DNA of 64,000 bases, from NCBI RefSeq assembly GCF_024710845.1, contig NZ_JANJTZ010000052.1, positions 46,289 through 110,288 of the forward strand, given 5' to 3'. Positions 25,423 through 35,402 of the stretch are shown here, one piece after another. The first letter of the stretch is position 1. Each line of letters opens with the position of its first letter. Made by a program: the position numbers and the translations under genes. The notes beneath the pieces are model-generated. The model searched no databases. It saw only the letters and a program-made list of their open reading frames with translations, and had not been told where the DNA came from. The stretch is from Mesorhizobium sp. (GTDB lineage: Bacteria > Pseudomonadota > Alphaproteobacteria > Rhizobiales > Rhizobiaceae).

Positions 25423-26543
25423 CCGGGATGGTTTTCGCGCAGGAAGGCGAGCACTTCGGAGGCGGGCACGTCCCTGGCGATGAAGGACTGGCCGATGCCG
25501 CGGGTGAGGATGAAGGTGAGCGCGCCGCGCGAGACCTTCTTGTCCTGCGAGATGTATTCGAGGAGCCGCTCGGCGCCGGGCAGGTCGCCGGGGATGTCGG
25601 ACATGCGCCACGGCAGGCCGACATCGCGCAGGTGACGCTCGACGCGCTCGGCGTCGTCCGGGCTGCAGAGGTTCATCCGCGACGAGAAGCGATGCGCCAG
25701 CGCCATGCCGATCGCGACGCCCTCGCCATGCACCAGCCGCGCGGAATCGTAAGCGGTCGCCGCCTCAAGCGCATGGCCGAACGTGTGGCCGAGATTGAGC
25801 AGCGCCCGGTCGCCGGTCTCGAACTCGTCGCGCGCGACGACGTCGGCCTTAGCCTGGCAGGACACCGCGATCGCCTTCGTGCGGGCCGGTCCGCCTGAAA
25901 AGACTTCGCGCCAGTTGGCTTCCAGCCAGGCGAAGAAATCCGGCCGGTCGATCAGACCGTATTTCGCCACCTCGGCATAGCCGGCACGGAATTCGCGCTT
26001 GGAGAGCGTGTCCAGCGCAGCCGTGTCGGCGATCACCAGGCGCGGCTGCATGAACACTCCGACGAGGTTCTTGCCGTGAGCCGTGTTGATGCCGGTCTTG
26101 CCGCCGACCGAGGAATCGACCTGCGCCAGCAGCGATGTCGGCACCTGCACGAAGTTCATGCCGCGCCGGACGATGCCGGCGGCGAAGCCGGTGAGATCGC
26201 CGATGACCCCGCCTCCAAGGGCGATGACCGCATCGCGTCGCTCCAGCCGGGCGCCGAGGATGCCGTCGACGACCTCCTGCAGACGGTCGAAACTCTTGGT
26301 CTTCTCGCCGGGCGGCAGCGTGATAGCAACAGAGTCTATGCCGGCGCCGGCAAGGCTCTCCGTCAGTGCGGGGAGCCAGGCGGCGGCGACATTGTCGTCG
26401 GTCACGATCGCCGCCCTCACGCCCGGCAGGCGCGCAGCGATCTCGGTGCCGGCGCGGCCGATCAAACCCTTGCCGATGAGGATATGGTAGCTGCGGTCGC
26501 CGAGGCCGACGGTGACGACTTCGGGAGTGTCGGTTGCGTTCAT
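25419..26543 (-). CDS. aroB: 3-dehydroquinate synthase
   Basis: This 374-residue NAD- and metal-dependent enzyme makes 3-dehydroquinate from DAHP, step two of the shikimate pathway. Motifs include [21 protein letters not shown], the [21 protein letters not shown] loop and [12 protein letters not shown] with the metal-binding His residues. Normal length. The start overlaps the aroK stop by four bases; the stop overlaps the CorC-like gene by four. This aroK-aroB arrangement is widespread in proteobacteria. Confidence 0.97.
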   Translation of the reverse strand: MNATDTPEVVTVGLGDRSYHILIGKGLIGRAGTEIAARLPGVRAAIVTDDNVAAAWLPALTESLAGAGIDSVAITLPPGEKTKSFDRLQEVVDGILGARLERRDAVIALGGGVIGDLTGFAAGIVRRGMNFVQVPTSLLAQVDSSVGGKTGINTAHGKNLVGVFMQPRLVIADTAALDTLSKREFRAGYAEVAKYGLIDRPDFFAWLEANWREVFSGGPARTKAIAVSCQAKADVVARDEFETGDRALLNLGHTFGHALEAATAYDSARLVHGEGVAIGMALAHRFSSRMNLCSPDDAERVERHLRDVGLPWRMSDIPGDLPGAERLLEYISQDKKVSRGALTFILTRGIGQSFIARDVPASEVLAFLRENHPG

Positions 26544-27142
26544 TCCGCGCCTTCCTTGTCCAACCCATGCCGTTCGAGCCAGGAGGAGAGCGCGTCGATG
26601 ACTTCGGCGGTGATTTCCTCGCGCCTGACGTCGCGGGTCGTCACAACGATGTCTGCGAGCCCGTAGACCGGATAGCGCTCGGCCATCAGCCGCTCCATCA
26701 CCGCGCGCGGATCTGGCGCCCTGAGGAGTGGCCGGTTCGGCTTCTTGGCGACGCGCGACATCAATGTGTCGAGATCGGCCTTGAGCCAGATGGAGATGCC
26801 GTCATGCGCGATCGCGTCCCTCGTGTGGGCGTTCATGAACGCGCCGCCGCCCGTCGAGACGATCTGCGGACCGTCCTTGACCAGCCGGCCGACCACGCGC
26901 TCTTCCAGCGCGCGGAATTCCGGCTCGCCGTAGCGTTCGAACAGTTCGGGGATGGTCATGCGCGAGACGGTCTCGATCTCGTGGTCGCTGTCGACGAAGT
27001 TGAGGCCGAGCGCCTGCGCCAGCTTGCGGCCGATCGCCGTCTTGCCGGCGCCCATCAGGCCGACGAAGACGATCGAACGCCGGCCGAGCCTGTCCTTCAG
27101 CCCGGCATAAGCGGAATCCGCCGTCTCCATCTCTTGAACCAT
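26540..27142 (-). CDS. aroK: Shikimate kinase
   Basis: This 200-residue kinase phosphorylates shikimate at O3. The P-loop [16 protein letters not shown] is near residue 30, followed by the shikimate-binding DSDHEIE and the RE/GGGAF segment ([16 protein letters not shown]), and a C-terminal LID-type arginine region. The first 20 residues ([19 protein letters not shown]) are an extension common in rhizobial AroK. It starts the operon aroK-aroB-CorC-like. Upstream, a 158-base gap separates it from a divergent small membrane protein and xerD. Confidence 0.96.
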   Translation of the reverse strand: MVQEMETADSAYAGLKDRLGRRSIVFVGLMGAGKTAIGRKLAQALGLNFVDSDHEIETVSRMTIPELFERYGEPEFRALEERVVGRLVKDGPQIVSTGGGAFMNAHTRDAIAHDGISIWLKADLDTLMSRVAKKPNRPLLRAPDPRAVMERLMAERYPVYGLADIVVTTRDVRREEITAEVIDALSSWLERHGLDKEGAE

Positions 27143-27300
27143 CGGAAAATCCGGCCAATCGCCACTGTCGGCCGCGTATCGACATGAAAAGGCCTATCGC
27201 GTCAAGCATGGCGGAACCCGGACCGGCGACTTGAATTGACACCGCCGCCGCCGCATAACCGCGTGGGCGGACGACAGGACATGCAAGGCAGATCGGGGCA

Positions 27301-27450
27301 ATGCCGACACTCTTCAGGCTTCTGACGATCGTGGCGGTCATCGTGGGGATCGTCTACGGCACGATGCATGCGCTGGTCTTCTTCGTGAAACCGAACAAGG
27401 GCGAGATGATCGAGCGCGTCCCCGTCGAACGCCTGATGCGGGACAAGTGA
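27301..27450 (+). CDS. Small single-span membrane protein (49 aa)
   Basis: A 49-codon frame encodes one N-terminal membrane span ([20 protein letters not shown]) followed by a charged tail ([12 protein letters not shown], ending LMRDK). It lies between divergent aroK and xerD, ending 13 bases before the xerD start. The amino-acid pattern (hydrophobic span, then basic and acidic tail) and its place beside xerD suggest it is a genuine, conserved rhizobial microprotein; the ribosome site is weak (GGGG). Function unknown. Confidence 0.65.
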   Translation: MPTLFRLLTIVAVIVGIVYGTMHALVFFVKPNKGEMIERVPVERLMRDK

Positions 27451-27463
27451 TGGATATGTGCCG

Positions 27464-28372
27464 ATGAACAGCGCGTCGCTGGTCGAGGCCTTTCTCGAGA
27501 TGATGAGCGCGGAACGCGGAGCGGCGGACAACACGCTCGCCTCCTACCGGCACGATCTGGACGATGCGGGCGCACATCTCGGGCGGGAGCCCGGCGGCTT
27601 GGCCGGCGCCTCGTCGGCGGCGATCCGCGACTATCTCGACGGCATAGCGCAGCGCGGCTTTGCGGCGTCGAGCCAGGCGCGAAAGCTCTCGACCCTGCGC
27701 CAGTTCTACAAGTTCCTCTATTCGGAAGGCCTGCGCGCGGACGATCCGTCCGGCCCGGTAGACGCGCCGCGCAAGGCGCGCCCCTTGCCGAAGGTGCTGA
27801 GCGAGGCGGAGACCGGACGCCTGCTCGACCGCGCCGCCGAGGCGGCCCTAAGCGGCGAAACCGCCGCAGTGCGCATGTTGGCACTGGTCGAAGTGCTCTA
27901 CGCGACGGGACTTCGCGTTTCCGAACTCGTCTCGCTGCCGGTCGGTGTCGCCACGCGCGACGAGCGTTTCTTCATCATAAGGGGCAAGGGCAACAAGGAC
28001 CGGATGGTGCCGCTCTCGCCCAAGGCGCGCGCGGCGATGCGCGACTGGCTCAAGCTGCGCAACGCCGACCCGAAGATGGCGGAGAGCCCCTTTCTGTTCC
28101 CTTCGCATGCCGAGCAGGGCTACCTGCCCCGGCAAGTCTTCGCCCGCGACCTGAAGACACTGGCGGCAAGTGCGGGAATTGCGGCGAACCGCGTCTCGCC
28201 GCATGTCATACGCCATGCCTTCGCCAGCCACCTCCTGCAGAACGGCGCCGACCTGCGGGCCGTGCAGGAATTGCTGGGGCATTCGGACATATCCACGACG
28301 CAAATCTATACCCATGTGCTTGAGGAAAGGCTCGTGCGGCTGGTGCACGACCACCACCCGCTTGCCGATTAG
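27464..28372 (+). CDS. xerD: Tyrosine recombinase XerD
   Basis: This 302-residue site-specific recombinase resolves chromosome dimers at dif with XerC and FtsK. The N-terminal SAM-like domain starts [20 protein letters not shown]. The catalytic set is complete: R151 (TGLRVSEL), the beta-hairpin Lys, H247-x2-R250 (HVIRHAF), H273 (LGHSD) and Tyr282 (TQIYTHV). Length and neighbours (aroK, accA) are as in other rhizobia, so it is the housekeeping copy rather than a phage integrase. A GTG six bases upstream is an alternative start. Confidence 0.94.
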   Translation: MNSASLVEAFLEMMSAERGAADNTLASYRHDLDDAGAHLGREPGGLAGASSAAIRDYLDGIAQRGFAASSQARKLSTLRQFYKFLYSEGLRADDPSGPVDAPRKARPLPKVLSEAETGRLLDRAAEAALSGETAAVRMLALVEVLYATGLRVSELVSLPVGVATRDERFFIIRGKGNKDRMVPLSPKARAAMRDWLKLRNADPKMAESPFLFPSHAEQGYLPRQVFARDLKTLAASAGIAANRVSPHVIRHAFASHLLQNGADLRAVQELLGHSDISTTQIYTHVLEERLVRLVHDHHPLAD

Positions 28373-28476
28373 GATGCGTAACGGTATGTGGAGGCTCGAT
28401 TTCGCGTGCCGCAGATCCCAATTGAGGGCGATGCGCCGCCCATCCCACCTGTTTCCGGCGTCTGGTTCGCGAACGC

Positions 28477-29424
28477 ATGTTTAACTACCTGGATTTCGAA
28501 AAGCAGCTGGCGGACATCGACGCCAAGATCGCCGAGCTGAGGAAGCTGTCGGCCGACGGCAGCGTCGACTTTACCGATGAGATCGCGCGGCTGGAGAAGC
28601 GCCACGACGATACCCTGCGCGATACCTACAAGGCGCTTACCCCCTGGCAGAAGGCGCAGGTCGCCCGCCATCCCGACCGCCCGCATTGCCTCGACTACGT
28701 GCGTGGACTGTTCACCGATTTCACGCCGCTTGCCGGCGACAGGAGCTTCGGCGACGACGATGCCATTGTCGGCGGCTTCGCGCGTTTCCGCGGCGAGCCC
28801 GTCGCGATCCTCGGCCAGGAGAAGGGCGCCGACACCAAGTCGCGCCTGAAGCACAATTTCGGCATGGCCCGGCCCGAGGGCTACCGCAAGGCGGTGCGCA
28901 TCATGGAGCTCGCCGACCGCTTCAAGGTGCCGCTGGTGACGCTGGTCGACACCGCCGGCGCCTATCCGGGCATCGGCGCCGAGGAGCGCGGCCAGGCCGA
29001 GGCGATCGCCCGCTCGACCGCCGCCTGCCTCAACCTGCGCAGCCCGAGCGTCTCGGTGATCATCGGCGAAGGCGGTTCGGGCGGGGCGATCGCCATCGCC
29101 ACCGCCAACCGCGTCTACATGCTGGAGCATTCGATATATTCGGTGATCTCGCCGGAAGGTGCGGCCTCGATCCTGTGGCACGATTCGACCCGGGCGAAGG
29201 ACGCCGCGACCAACATGAAGATCACCGCCCAGGATCTGCTGGACATGAAGGTGATCGACGGGATCATCGCCGAACCGCTCGGCGGCGCCCATCGGGGCGC
29301 CGAAACCGTGATCAAGGCCACAGGCGACCGGATCGAGACCGCGCTCACCGAACTGCGGCAATCCAACGCGGACTGCCGCGAACTGCGCCGGGAGAAGTTC
29401 CTGGCGATCGGCCGCACCCTCTAG
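28477..29424 (+). CDS. accA: Acetyl-CoA carboxylase carboxyltransferase subunit alpha
   Basis: This 315-residue subunit, with AccD, transfers carboxyl from biotin to acetyl-CoA for fatty acid synthesis. N-terminal [18 protein letters not shown] coiled region, then the crotonase-like core: [38 protein letters not shown] and [13 protein letters not shown]. Length is normal. Its TAG stop (29422-29424) lies inside the left terminal repeat of the element at 29422, so the last codon may have been set by that insertion. Upstream 104 bases separate it from xerD. Confidence 0.96.
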   Translation: MFNYLDFEKQLADIDAKIAELRKLSADGSVDFTDEIARLEKRHDDTLRDTYKALTPWQKAQVARHPDRPHCLDYVRGLFTDFTPLAGDRSFGDDDAIVGGFARFRGEPVAILGQEKGADTKSRLKHNFGMARPEGYRKAVRIMELADRFKVPLVTLVDTAGAYPGIGAEERGQAEAIARSTAACLNLRSPSVSVIIGEGGSGGAIAIATANRVYMLEHSIYSVISPEGAASILWHDSTRAKDAATNMKITAQDLLDMKVIDGIIAEPLGGAHRGAETVIKATGDRIETALTELRQSNADCRELRREKFLAIGRTL

Positions 29425-29692
29425 ACCAAGATGAGGCCGGATTGAACCGTTCTGCCGGGGGGAATTCGGGCCAAGGTCGAGGTCTTCGGCGCGGTCGTGC
29501 TGGTGGCACGGCCAAGTCCGAAGACCGAAGGATTTGGCGCGAATTCACCCGGCCCGAAGGGTTTCCCGCTAGCGGACGCCCGCGGCGTCAGGCGGACTTG
29601 GCCGTGCCACCAGCACGGCCTGCACCGCCTTCCTGGCGGATCGCCTCGCCATCGGGAAACAGAACGGTTCAATCCGGCCTCACCTTGGTCTA
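29422..29692. mobile_element. MITE-like nested inverted-repeat element after accA
   Basis: The ends are 33-base inverted repeats with one mismatch: TAGACCAAGATGAGGCCGGA... at 29422-29454 and its complement at 29660-29692. Inside lies a second perfect 24-base inverted pair (29497-29520, GTGCTGGTGGCACGGCCAAG start; 29593-29616). Total 271 bases, no coding sequence of note. This is the form of a miniature inverted-repeat element or large rhizobial palindromic unit. It abuts and includes the accA stop codon and could also act as a transcription barrier to the next gene. Confidence 0.75.
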
Positions 29693-29894
29693 ATACCCCT
29701 TTCCGCCACAAATTCGCCGCCGGATTGCGATGAATGAACTCTGCGTGACGTAAGGGTCCAGGGGATACGCAGAGCTTGCGGTAATGATTTCTCAAGGTTA
29801 ACCGGACTAGCGTCGGGATGAACCGAAGAGTGATATGCGCGAGAGCGGGTCGTCGTCGGGGACGTTCAGCAGGACGAGAGATAAGCGCCCAGTG

Positions 29895-31148
29895 ATGAGT
29901 TCAAGCCTTTTTCGCGCAAGTGCGCTGGTGGCCTTGCTCGCCGTTGCGGGCTGCAATGCCTCGCTCGAGGAGATCGCGCCGAAATCCGAGCGCGCCCTTT
30001 CGTCCAAGATGACGGAACTCGTCGTTGCCAAGGGCATGCAGAAGACCTCGCCGATTATGCTGCGGGTGTTCAAGGAAGAGAACGTCCTCGAAGTCTGGAA
30101 GCAGAAGTCGAACGGACGCTACGATCTCGTCACCAGCTACAGCATCTGCAAATGGTCCGGGAAGCTGGGTCCGAAGTTCACTGAAGGCGACCGCCAGGCG
30201 CCGGAGGGCTTCTACGCCGTCGGGCCCGCGCAGATGAACCCGAACTCCAACTATTACCTCGCCTTCAACACCGGCTATCCGAACGCCTATGACCGCGCGC
30301 AGGGCCGCACCGGCTCGCACCTCATGGTGCACGGCGCCTGCTCGTCTTCGGGCTGCTATTCGCTGACCGACGCCCAGATCCAGGAAGTGTATGCCTTCGC
30401 CCGCGACGCCTTCGCCGGCGGCCAGCAGGCATTCCAATTCCAGGCGTTCCCGTTCCGCATGACGGCGGCCAACATGGCCCGCTACAAGGACGATCCGAAC
30501 TTCGCCTTCTGGAAGATGCTGAAGGAAGGCTACGACCACTTCGAGATCACGAAAGTGCCGCCGAAGGTCGATGTCTGCGAGAAGCGCTACGTCTTCAATC
30601 GTTTCCCCGAAGGAGAGGCGTCCTTCGACGCGACCGCCGCCTGCCCGCCGGCGACCATGCCCGACACTCTCGCCTCGGCCTATCAGTCGCACCAGTCGAA
30701 GGAGACGGAGGCGTTCTCGGCCGCCCTGAGCAAGGCATCTCCGCCGCCGAAGGCATCGATCCTCGGCATCAAGGAGGCGAGCCTCGTCGCCGACTGGAGC
30801 AAGAAGCGCTCGCGCGGCGAGCGCGTGCCGCTCGAGCCGCCGTCGATGCTGAAGGACGGTCGCGTGGTCGCGACCGCGACGATGGGGCGCGTCGATTCTC
30901 CACTCGGCCGCAAGATGGCCGCACTCGAAGCCGCCGAGGCCGCCAAGAAGCGCGCCGCCGAAGAGAAGAAGCTGGCCGCCGAACGCGCCAAGGCCGAGGC
31001 CGAAGCCAAGCGTCTCGCGCTGGAAGAGGCCAAGAAGGCGCCGAGGCCGGAAGAAAAGGCGGAAGCGAAGGTCGAGCAGGCTGCGGCCGAACCCGCGATC
31101 ACCGTCACGGCGGTGCGCAAACGCATCCGGAACCTGTTCGGCGGCTGA
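29895..31148 (+). CDS. L,D-transpeptidase (YkuD) lipoprotein
   Basis: This 417-residue protein has a lipoprotein signal with lipobox LAVAGC, lipidated Cys 20. The YkuD catalytic motif HGACSSSGC gives His146 and nucleophile Cys154. Such enzymes form 3-3 cross-links in peptidoglycan or attach proteins to it. The C-terminal third (about residues 335-395) is Lys/Ala/Glu-rich, probably a long helix (AEEKKLAAERAKAEAEAK). I chose the ATG at 29895; a longer form lacks the signal position. The gene's stop overlaps the next gene by TGATG. The 200 bases before it, after the element, form its promoter region. Confidence 0.9.
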   Translation: MSSSLFRASALVALLAVAGCNASLEEIAPKSERALSSKMTELVVAKGMQKTSPIMLRVFKEENVLEVWKQKSNGRYDLVTSYSICKWSGKLGPKFTEGDRQAPEGFYAVGPAQMNPNSNYYLAFNTGYPNAYDRAQGRTGSHLMVHGACSSSGCYSLTDAQIQEVYAFARDAFAGGQQAFQFQAFPFRMTAANMARYKDDPNFAFWKMLKEGYDHFEITKVPPKVDVCEKRYVFNRFPEGEASFDATAACPPATMPDTLASAYQSHQSKETEAFSAALSKASPPPKASILGIKEASLVADWSKKRSRGERVPLEPPSMLKDGRVVATATMGRVDSPLGRKMAALEAAEAAKKRAAEEKKLAAERAKAEAEAKRLALEEAKKAPRPEEKAEAKVEQAAAEPAITVTAVRKRIRNLFGG

Positions 31149-31399
31149 TGAGCCGGCCGATTGCGATCTACGACCTCAGGGGGCTGAATTGCCCCCTCCC
31201 CGTGCTCAAGGCGCGCAAGCGGCTGGCGAAGATGCGCCCCGGCGCCCGCATCTGGCTGGAGACGACCGACCCTTTGGCGGCGATCGACATCCCGGCCTTC
31301 TGCAGCGAGACCGGTCACGTATTGGTCGAAACAGAGGCGGCGGAGTTCGGGCACCGGTTCCTGGTGAGCCGGCGGCCGGCACGATCCGTCAGCCCTTGA
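31148..31399 (+). CDS. TusA-like sulfurtransferase (SirA family)
   Basis: This 83-residue protein has the TusA fold with the Cys-Pro active motif at residues 15-16 ([16 protein letters not shown]). TusA-type proteins relay persulfide sulfur to tRNA thiolation, cofactor synthesis or other acceptors. Start and the upstream stop overlap (TGATG), so it is translated with the L,D-transpeptidase. Its 3' end overlaps the convergent CobW-type gene by 11 bases. Specific partner not visible. Confidence 0.88.
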   Translation: MSRPIAIYDLRGLNCPLPVLKARKRLAKMRPGARIWLETTDPLAAIDIPAFCSETGHVLVETEAAEFGHRFLVSRRPARSVSP

Positions 31400-32492
31400 A
31401 ACCTGCGATCGCCAGCGGATTGTCCTCGAGGGCGGCGCGGTCGGGCACACCGATGCCCACCTGTCCGGTGATCGCCGCAAACAGCCGCCGCACATAGTCT
31501 TCCGGCAGGCCGTCACCGATGATGACGAGGCGTACGCCGCGCGGACCGGGCGGCCATGACGGCAGCCGCGCCGGCGGGTGCAGCATCGACTGCACGCCGT
31601 GGATCACCAGCGGCCGCGACGGATCTTCGGCGAGCTCGATGACGCCCTTCATCCGCAGCAGCCGCTCGCCCTGCGTCGAGCGCAGGAGATCGAGGAAGGT
31701 CTCAATCGCGGAATAAGGCACCGGCCTGTCGTCGACCAGGGAGAAGCTGCGGATCCGGTCGTGCCGGTGATGGTCGTGGCCATGATGGTCATGGTCGTGG
31801 TGATGATCGTGCTCGTCGTGCTCGGCCTGGCGAATCGCCTCGTCGCGCAGCCAGCGGCCGACATCGGCCGTCTTGGTGGCGGGATCGTAGAGGCCACAAT
31901 TGAACAGGTCCGCGACGCTCGCGGTCGCCGAGGACGGCACGATCGGCGCGCCAGGATTGAGGCGCCTGATGGTCGCAATGAGATCGGGCGAAGCAGCAGC
32001 TATGTCTGTCTTGGTGATGACGATCCGGTCGGCCACCGCGATCTGCCGGGCAGCCTCTGGATGGCGGTCGATCATGGCGAGGCCGTTGATCGAATCGACA
32101 GTCGCGATCACGCCGTCCAGCCGGAACGCCTGCATCAGCGCTGGATGCGCCATCAGCGATAGCAGTACCGGAACCGGATCGGCGAGCCCTGTCGTTTCGA
32201 CGATCACGCGCTTGAGCGAGGGCGTACGCCCCGTCTGGATGCTGTCGACGATGCCCGCCAGCGTGTCGACGAGGTCGCCGCGCACCGTGCAGCAGATGCA
32301 GCCGCCGGACAGCTCGATCACGCCGTCGCTGGAACTCTCGACCAGCAGGTGGTCGATCGCCACTTCGCCGAATTCATTGACGATGACGGCAGTGTCGGTG
32401 AGCGACGGATCCTTGAGGAGCCGGTTGAGCAGCGTCGTCTTGCCGGATCCAAGGAAGCCGGTGAGCACGGAAACGGGGAGCGGCAGGTTCAT
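31389..32492 (-). CDS. CobW/COG0523 family GTPase, likely metallochaperone
   Basis: This 367-residue G3E GTPase has the P-loop [17 protein letters not shown], the metal-binding [12 protein letters not shown] (CxCC), the switch VETTGLADP and the NKxD-like ITKTDI. A His/Asp stretch ([13 protein letters not shown] ... HDHHRHD) near residues 215-240 is a zinc- or cobalt-binding tail. The C-terminal CobW_C domain follows. COG0523 members insert or deliver zinc and cobalt. No cobalamin genes are adjacent, although cobS/cobT lie 7 kb away, so a zinc role (ZigA/YeiR-like) is as likely as a cobalt one. Confidence 0.9.
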   Translation of the reverse strand: MNLPLPVSVLTGFLGSGKTTLLNRLLKDPSLTDTAVIVNEFGEVAIDHLLVESSSDGVIELSGGCICCTVRGDLVDTLAGIVDSIQTGRTPSLKRVIVETTGLADPVPVLLSLMAHPALMQAFRLDGVIATVDSINGLAMIDRHPEAARQIAVADRIVITKTDIAAASPDLIATIRRLNPGAPIVPSSATASVADLFNCGLYDPATKTADVGRWLRDEAIRQAEHDEHDHHHDHDHHGHDHHRHDRIRSFSLVDDRPVPYSAIETFLDLLRSTQGERLLRMKGVIELAEDPSRPLVIHGVQSMLHPPARLPSWPPGPRGVRLVIIGDGLPEDYVRRLFAAITGQVGIGVPDRAALEDNPLAIAGFKG

Positions 32493-32497
32493 CCGCG

Positions 32498-33649
32498 CTA
32501 CTGCGTGACGCCGTCGGAGGGCGCCTTGGCACTCGCCTCGATGGGAGGCGTGTAGTCGGGGCGGGGCAAGGGCACCGGGATGTTGCCGATCATCGCCGGC
32601 CGCTCGACCTTCGGCATGAAGGGCGAGGCCGGACCGGTGGCGTTGCCGATCGAGATCGGCGTCACGCGCGGCGTCGGCAGTTCGCCGCCGGTCAGATGCG
32701 CCGAGCGGAACACCAGCCGCCCCTTCTCGTCCAGCGCCTCGCGGCGTTCCTTGGCGGCTTCTTTGGTACAGATCGTGTCGCGCATGTTGATCGGCGGGGC
32801 CGCTTCCTCGGCGGCGGCGGCCTTGACTTCCCAGAGCTTCGGGCTCTGGGCGGGAGGCAGCGAGAAGCCCTTGGCAAGCAGGTCCGCCGCCCGGTCGGCG
32901 CGGGTGCCGACCGATGTGGCGCCGATGACCACGGCGAGCATCGTGCGGCCGTTGCGCGTCGCCGACGCGACGAGATTGTAGCCGGCCGGGCAGGTGTAGC
33001 CGGTCTTCATGCCGTCGGCCCCGGTGAAGCGCCCGATCAGCGTGTTGTGATTCTCGATCACGTCCTTGCCCGCACCGAGCGCCTCGATGCTGAAATAGGA
33101 GGCGTATTGCGGGAACTGCGCGCGCAGCGCGAGCGCAAGCACCGCGAGGTCGTGGGCGGTCGTGTATTGCCGGTCGTCGTGCAGGCCGTGCGGATTGACG
33201 AAGTTCGAGTTCGTCATGCCGAGCCGCTTCGCCTCGCTGTTCATGCGCGCCGCGAACGCCTCCTGCGAGCCGCCGAGGCTTTCGGCGATCGCGGTGGCGA
33301 CGTCGTTGGCGGACTTGACCATGATGATCTTGAGTGCGGCGTCCAGCGTCAGCACCGTGCCGGCGGGGTAGCCCATCTTGCTGGGCGGCTCGTTCGTCGC
33401 CTTGGCGCTGATTCGCACCGGCGATTCGAGCGTCACCTCGCCCTGCTGGATCGCCCGGAACGCCACATAGGCGGTCATGAGCTTTGTCAGCGACGCGGGA
33501 AACCAGCGCTGGAACGCCTGCTCGCTGTCGAGCACGACGCCCGTATTCGCGTCGACCAGCATCGACGGAGCCGCATCGGCCGACAGCGCCGAGCCGAACA
33601 GGATCGACGCCACCGCCGCTGCCCTGAGGAATCCGGTCGGTCTGTTCAT
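32498..33649 (-). CDS. D-alanyl-D-alanine carboxypeptidase (DacA/DacD type)
   Basis: This 383-residue penicillin-binding protein trims the terminal D-Ala of peptidoglycan. A Sec signal ends ALSADA before [11 protein letters not shown]. The active-site motifs are SxxK (ASLTKLM), SxN (KSANDVAT) and KTG ([10 protein letters not shown]). Its C-terminal tail is Pro-rich rather than a clear amphipathic anchor. The ATG at 33649 gives the proper signal; a longer frame upstream is not used. Five bases separate it from the CobW-type gene on the same strand. Confidence 0.93.
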   Translation of the reverse strand: MNRPTGFLRAAAVASILFGSALSADAAPSMLVDANTGVVLDSEQAFQRWFPASLTKLMTAYVAFRAIQQGEVTLESPVRISAKATNEPPSKMGYPAGTVLTLDAALKIIMVKSANDVATAIAESLGGSQEAFAARMNSEAKRLGMTNSNFVNPHGLHDDRQYTTAHDLAVLALALRAQFPQYASYFSIEALGAGKDVIENHNTLIGRFTGADGMKTGYTCPAGYNLVASATRNGRTMLAVVIGATSVGTRADRAADLLAKGFSLPPAQSPKLWEVKAAAAEEAAPPINMRDTICTKEAAKERREALDEKGRLVFRSAHLTGGELPTPRVTPISIGNATGPASPFMPKVERPAMIGNIPVPLPRPDYTPPIEASAKAPSDGVTQ

Positions 33650-33845
33650 TCTGTCGAACTCGCCCCTTGCAGGTTCGGACGCGCTGTCCTTAAGCTCCGG
33701 CGGCAACGAGACGCGCCGCCCGGACAGCCGGTGAGGTTGCGGACTACTTAGCCTATGTGACGTCAAAATGGCAGAGGACCATCTGGGCCCAACAAAGCCA
33801 AGTGCTTGCACCAGATTTCGAACCGCCGCGGAGAACACCCCGACA

Positions 33846-35012
33846 ATGCCGATTCTCAATCGTGCCGCCGAACTGCAGAACGAGGTCGCCGCCTGGCGGC
33901 AGAATCTGCATCGCAACCCGGAACTGAACTTCGATGTGTTCAAGACGGCGGCGTTCGTGAAGGCGAGGCTGGAGGAATTCGGCTGCGACGAGATCGTGAC
34001 CGGGCTCGGCAAGACCGGCGTGGTCGGCATCATCCAGGGCCGGCTTGGGGCCGGCGAGACGATCGGCCTGCGCGCCGACATGGACGCCCTGCCGCTCACC
34101 GAGGCCACAGGCAGGCCCTATGCGTCGACGACGCCGGGCAAGATGCACGCCTGCGGCCATGACGGGCACACCGCCATGCTGCTGGGCGCTGCGAAATATC
34201 TCGCCGAGACGCGCAATTTCGCCGGCCGGGTCGCCGTCATCTTCCAGCCAGCGGAGGAAGGCGGCGGCGGCGGCAACGAGATGGTCAAGGACGGGATGAT
34301 GGAGCGCTTCTCGATCTCGCGCGTCTACGGCATGCACAACATGCCGGGGCTGCCGGTAGGCCGGTTTGCGATCCGCCCCGGCCCGATCATGGCTGCGACC
34401 GCGGAGTTCACGATCACCATCTCCGGCCGCGGCGGTCACGCGGCGATGCCGCACGTCTCGGTCGATCCGATCGTGACGGGGGCAGCGATCGTCGGCGCGC
34501 TGCAGACGATCGTCTCGCGCACCGCGGACCCGATCGAGGCGCTCGTCGTCTCGGTGACCAAGTTCCACGCCGGCGACGCCTATAACATCATTCCCGAGAC
34601 GGCGGAGATCGCCGGCACGGTGCGCACGCTGAAGAAGGAGATGGCGGCGATCGCCGAGAAGCGCATCCGCGAGATCTGCGCGGGCGTGGCCGCCGCTCAT
34701 GGGGCGCGCGTCGAGATCGACTACGATTCGAACTACCCTGTGACGGTCAACGACCCGCGCGAGACGGCGTTCGCCACCGATGTGGCGCGCGAGATCGCCG
34801 GCGCCCCGAATGTCGAGCCGGCGACGCCTCCGGTCATGGGCGGCGAGGACTTCTCCTACATGCTGGAAGCCCGGCCCGGCGCCTTCATCTTCATCGGCAA
34901 TGGCAATTCGGCGGGGCTTCATCACCCTGCCTATGACTTCAACGACGAAGCCATTCCGCACGGCATCAGCTATTGGGTCCGCCTCGCCGAGCAGGCCCTG
35001 CCGGCCCGGTGA
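33846..35012 (+). CDS. M20-family amidohydrolase (hippurate hydrolase-like)
   Basis: This 388-residue di-metal hydrolase belongs to the HipO/AbgB-like M20D group that cleaves N-acyl amino acids. Motifs are LRADMDALPLTE, HACGHDGHTAMLLGAA, FQPAEEGGGGG and the dimerisation domain with VSVTKFHAGDAYNIIPE, ending PVMGGEDFSYML with the last metal ligand. Residue MPILNRAAEL is the best start. It is divergent from the carboxypeptidase. The natural substrate cannot be read from the sequence. Confidence 0.92.
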   Translation: MPILNRAAELQNEVAAWRQNLHRNPELNFDVFKTAAFVKARLEEFGCDEIVTGLGKTGVVGIIQGRLGAGETIGLRADMDALPLTEATGRPYASTTPGKMHACGHDGHTAMLLGAAKYLAETRNFAGRVAVIFQPAEEGGGGGNEMVKDGMMERFSISRVYGMHNMPGLPVGRFAIRPGPIMAATAEFTITISGRGGHAAMPHVSVDPIVTGAAIVGALQTIVSRTADPIEALVVSVTKFHAGDAYNIIPETAEIAGTVRTLKKEMAAIAEKRIREICAGVAAAHGARVEIDYDSNYPVTVNDPRETAFATDVAREIAGAPNVEPATPPVMGGEDFSYMLEARPGAFIFIGNGNSAGLHHPAYDFNDEAIPHGISYWVRLAEQALPAR

Positions 35013-35263
35013 TTTCGGCGGCGGCGCGGCGCGGTGGGGATTCCGGACGGCGGAAAACAGGGCGGCCCACACCGTAGCCTTGCGGTTCGGCAAGTGCCGC
35101 CCTGTCCCGCCCCCGCCACCGGGCATGCCTTCCTTAGCCGGCACGGCGCCTCGCCGCTTTGAGCGAGGTCAAACCGCTATTTAGGTCCGGATGTCGGCAA
35201 GCAGATCCGATCGGTCAATGATCTTGGCGGATCGGGCCGAAGCGGCTATGTGTCTCAGCGCGT
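35013..35263. other. Gene-free stretch upstream of tRNA-Arg
   Basis: About 250 bases between the M20 hydrolase and tRNA-Arg hold no convincing gene, repeat or structure. A weak GC-rich inverted repeat (GGGCGGC / GCCGCCC) occurs near 35060-35105. The tRNA promoter presumably lies in its last part. Confidence 0.5.
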
Positions 35264-35340
35264 GGTCCCGTAGCTCAGTAGGATAGAGCATCAGATTCCT
35301 AATCTGAGGGTCACTGGTTCGAATCCAGTCGGGATCACCA
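35264..35340 (+). tRNA. tRNA-Arg (anticodon CCT)
   Basis: The full cloverleaf is present with encoded CCA. Acceptor GGTCCCG pairs with CGGGATC; the D-arm holds AGCTCAGTAGGATAGAGC; the anticodon arm TCAGA-TTCCTAA-TCTGA gives anticodon CCT; the T-arm is CTGGTTCGAATCCAG. It reads the rare AGG codon. No integrase or attachment-site duplication is seen beside it. Confidence 0.95.
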
Positions 35341-35402
35341 ATGCGTTGCCGGCCTGAAACGGCCGGACGGGCCGACATCTCCCCGGATCAATCCACTGCC
35401 CC

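Noticed and set aside
27464..28372. Tyrosine recombinase as a mobile-element integrase
   Set aside because: Length, motifs and location beside aroK/accA match housekeeping XerD.
35264..35340. tRNA-Arg as an integration site
   Set aside because: No integrase, no 3'-end duplication and normal chromosomal genes on both sides.
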